Source: Actinomycetes bacterium
GTDB lineage: Bacteria; Actinomycetota; Acidimicrobiia; Acidimicrobiales; RAAP-2
Direction: 5' to 3'
DNA: 8,371 nt
NCBI GenBank assembly: GCA_021800645.1
Contig: JAJYYT010000082.1
Location: 1 to 8,371, forward strand
The notes under the pieces were generated by a model, which did not search any database, had not been told where the DNA came from, and was given only the letters and a program-made list of their open reading frames with translations. Below are positions 6,946-8,371 of the stretch, piece by piece. How positions within the stretch are numbered: position 1 is the first letter of the stretch; every line of letters starts with the position of its first letter. Made by a program: the position numbers and the translations under genes.

Positions 6946-7238
6946 GCCGGCGGCTCGCCCACGTCTTGCGGCGCCTCCGGCGCAGCCTCTGGCGCTCGCC
7001 GCCCGGCCGATCCCGTCTCGAGCACGCCGCCTGCACGTGCCTTTGCCATCAGGCGCTCGTGCTCGGCCTCGTCGACGTCCCGGGACTCCTCGACGAGGAG
7101 CACGGGGATGTCGTCACGGACCTCGTAGCCCTTCTTGAGCCGCGGGTTGTAGAGGAGGTCCTCGTCCTCGAACCACAAGAGCGGCCCCTTGTCCAAAGGG
7201 CACGCCAGGACCTCGATCAGCAGCTGGTCGAGCGCCAC
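6942..7238 (-). CDS. Trm112-family (UPF0434-like) small protein
   Basis: This 98-residue protein starts at a GTG with an excellent ribosome-binding site. Residues 6-49 carry the Trm112/UPF0434 pattern: LLIEVLACPLDKGPL (6-20), YNPRLKKGYEVRDDIPVLLVEE (30-51). Eukaryotic and archaeal Trm112 proteins are zinc-binding activators of methyltransferases; the bacterial relatives are poorly understood. Here only C13 of the usual zinc ligands remains (ACPLDKG instead of CPxC, with no later cysteine pair), so zinc binding is unlikely. The last ~40 residues are an Ala/Pro/Glu-rich tail outside the domain and probably disordered. The gene sits between phosphomannomutase and the SIS isomerase, an order I recall from other actinobacteria, which hints at a role tied to sugar-phosphate or cell-wall metabolism; this is inference. 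Confidence 0.88.
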   Translation of the reverse strand: MALDQLLIEVLACPLDKGPLLWFEDEDLLYNPRLKKGYEVRDDIPVLLVEESRDVDEAEHERLMAKARAGGVLETGSAGRRAPEAAPEAPQDVGEPPA

Positions 7239-7245
7239 GGGTCTG

Positions 7246-7252
7246 CTCCTCC
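7246..7252 (-). promoter_or_regulatory. Strong ribosome-binding site for the Trm112-like gene
   Basis: Read on the minus strand, GGAGGAG lies 7 bases before the GTG at 7238, inside the 34-bp gap after the phosphomannomutase stop. It is the best Shine-Dalgarno sequence of this operon and justifies the non-ATG start. A second purine block (AGGAAGA) sits just upstream of it. Confidence 0.8.
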
Positions 7253-7272
7253 TCTTCCTGTTCCCTCGTGCG

Positions 7273-8371
7273 TCAGCCGGCAGCGCGGACGAGGTCGAGG
7301 ACCTCTACGACGTGCCGGGCGCATGACTGCTCGTCGCGCGCCTCCACGTTGAGGCGCAGCAGCGGCTCGGTGTTGGACGGCCGGAGGTTGTACCACCAGT
7401 CGCCGCGGTCAACCGTCAGGCCGTCCAGCCGGTCGACCTCGTTGCCGCGCGCCGCCTCTGCGGCCGCCACCGCCTCGACAGCCCCGGCCGGGTCGGCGAC
7501 CCGGGTGTTGATCTCCCCGGAGTCCGCGTAGCGGCGGAACGGAGCGAGCAGCTCGGAGAGCGGACGGTCGCTCCGGCTCATGAGCTCGAGCACCAAGAGC
7601 GCGGTGATGACGCCGGAGTCCGCACGGTAGTTGTCACGGTAGTAGTAGTGCCCCGAGTGCTCGCCGCCGAAGACGGCACCGGTCTCGGCCATCACCTGCT
7701 TGATGTACGAGTGCCCCACCCGCGTCCGCACGCCCTTGCCGCCGTGCTCGGCGATGACCTCGGGCACCACGTGCGAGCAGACGCAGTTGTAGAGGATCGT
7801 CGCACCCGGGTGCTTCTCGAGCATGGCGACGGCGACCAGGGCCGTCGTGAGGGAACCCGACACGGTCTCGGCGCGCTCGTCGACGAGGAAGCAGCGGTCC
7901 GCGTCGCCGTCGAACGCGAGCCCCACCGCCGCTCCCCGTTCGAGGACCGCCGCCTTCAGGTCGCGCAGGTTCTCCTCTTGGATCGGGTCGGCAGGATGAT
8001 TGGGGAACGTCCCGTCGAGGTCGCCGTAGAGGATCTCCAGCTCGAAGGGAAGGCCCTCCATCACCCGGGGGACGACGAGCCCGCCCATCCCGTTGGCGGT
8101 GTCGGCCACCACGTGGAGCGGCCGGAGCGCCGTCACGTCCACGAAGGAGCGGACGTGCGCGGCGAAGTCCGCCAGGACGTCGAGCCGCTCGATCGGTGCG
8201 AGCGGCCGATCCGCTGGGGCGGGCGCCGCGAGCAGCTCGTTGGTCAGCGCCTCGATCTCCCGCAACCCGGTGTCCCGGCCGATCGGTCGCGCGCCGGAGA
8301 GGCAGAGCTTCACGCCGTTGTAGGCCGCCGGGTTGTGCGACGCGGTGAACATGGCCCCGGGCGCGTCCAGC
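7273..8371 (-). CDS. manB: Phosphomannomutase/phosphoglucomutase, 5' end missing
   Basis: The enzyme converts mannose-6-P to mannose-1-P (and often glucose-6-P to glucose-1-P) through a phosphoserine intermediate, feeding GDP-mannose synthesis. The frame runs off the right edge: codons upstream of the ATG at 8352 read LDAPGA and stay open, and the active-site loop FTASHNP (serine codon 8338-8340) normally lies about 100 residues into the protein. That ATG is therefore internal and an N-terminal domain segment lies beyond the window. Downstream motifs, counted from this Met, are the metal loop FDGDADR (147-153), the sugar-binding loop GGEHSGHYYY (229-238) and the phosphate-binding RPSNTEP (324-330). 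All four active-site loops are intact. It is the first visible gene of the leftward operon. Whether mannose or glucose is the main substrate cannot be decided from sequence. Confidence 0.94.
   Translation of the reverse strand, partial: LDAPGAMFTASHNPAAYNGVKLCLSGARPIGRDTGLREIEALTNELLAAPAPADRPLAPIERLDVLADFAAHVRSFVDVTALRPLHVVADTANGMGGLVVPRVMEGLPFELEILYGDLDGTFPNHPADPIQEENLRDLKAAVLERGAAVGLAFDGDADRCFLVDERAETVSGSLTTALVAVAMLEKHPGATILYNCVCSHVVPEVIAEHGGKGVRTRVGHSYIKQVMAETGAVFGGEHSGHYYYRDNYRADSGVITALLVLELMSRSDRPLSELLAPFRRYADSGEINTRVADPAGAVEAVAAAEAARGNEVDRLDGLTVDRGDWWYNLRPSNTEPLLRLNVEARDEQSCARHVVEVLDLVRAAG

Noticed and set aside
5894..7036. Upstream extension of the DUF480 frame to a 602-residue protein
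   Set aside because: The added part lies over the SIS isomerase in another frame and is Arg/Gly-rich without motifs. Similarity to YceH begins at the GTG at 5893.

Overview
The window is about 8.4 kb of high-GC DNA (roughly 70% by eye), densely coded, with short or overlapping gene junctions and many GTG starts. The proteins look actinobacterial. The phosphomannomutase / Trm112-like / SIS isomerase order is one I recall from Actinobacteria, and together with a DUF6457-type protein beside fdhD this suggests an Acidimicrobiia-like or other deep actinobacterial lineage. That placement is an inference from gene content, not a database result.

Region 1 (1-1703, + strand) is a molybdenum-cofactor segment. 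It holds the end of a DUF6457-like small protein, then fdhD (sulfur-transfer accessory protein for molybdenum/tungsten formate dehydrogenases), then a MoaC-family protein that overlaps fdhD by 4 bp (GTGA). The MoaC-like protein keeps the fold-defining motifs but lacks residues normally considered catalytic, and a perfect 15-bp x3 tandem repeat lies at its N-terminus.

Region 2 (1752-3751, - strand) is a two-gene ABC-2 exporter of the daunorubicin-resistance (DrrA/DrrB) type: an ATPase followed by an overlapping permease. It converges on moaC.

Region 3 (3752-4014) is a 263-bp divergent intergenic region between the exporter and a thiolase. It is the only sizeable non-coding stretch. It carries a perfect 7-bp inverted repeat (possible operator), a 12-bp GC-rich tandem repeat, and a purine-rich leader of ~10-bp repeats that ends in the thiolase ribosome-binding site.

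Region 4 (4015-5220, + strand) is a complete thiolase (acetyl-CoA C-acyltransferase), probably of fatty-acid or sterol side-chain beta-oxidation.

Region 5 (5228-8371, - strand) is a tight operon transcribed leftward: phosphomannomutase/phosphoglucomutase (5' end outside the window), a Trm112-like small protein, a bifunctional phosphoglucose/phosphomannose isomerase of the SIS family, and a DUF480 (YceH-like) winged-helix protein. The two sugar enzymes together would connect fructose-6-P, mannose-6-P and mannose-1-P for GDP-mannose and glycan synthesis.

Overall this is mostly ordinary housekeeping and metabolic sequence. I did not find a clear new multi-gene system. The points most worth a second look are the altered active site of the MoaC-like protein and the structured intergenic region upstream of the thiolase.
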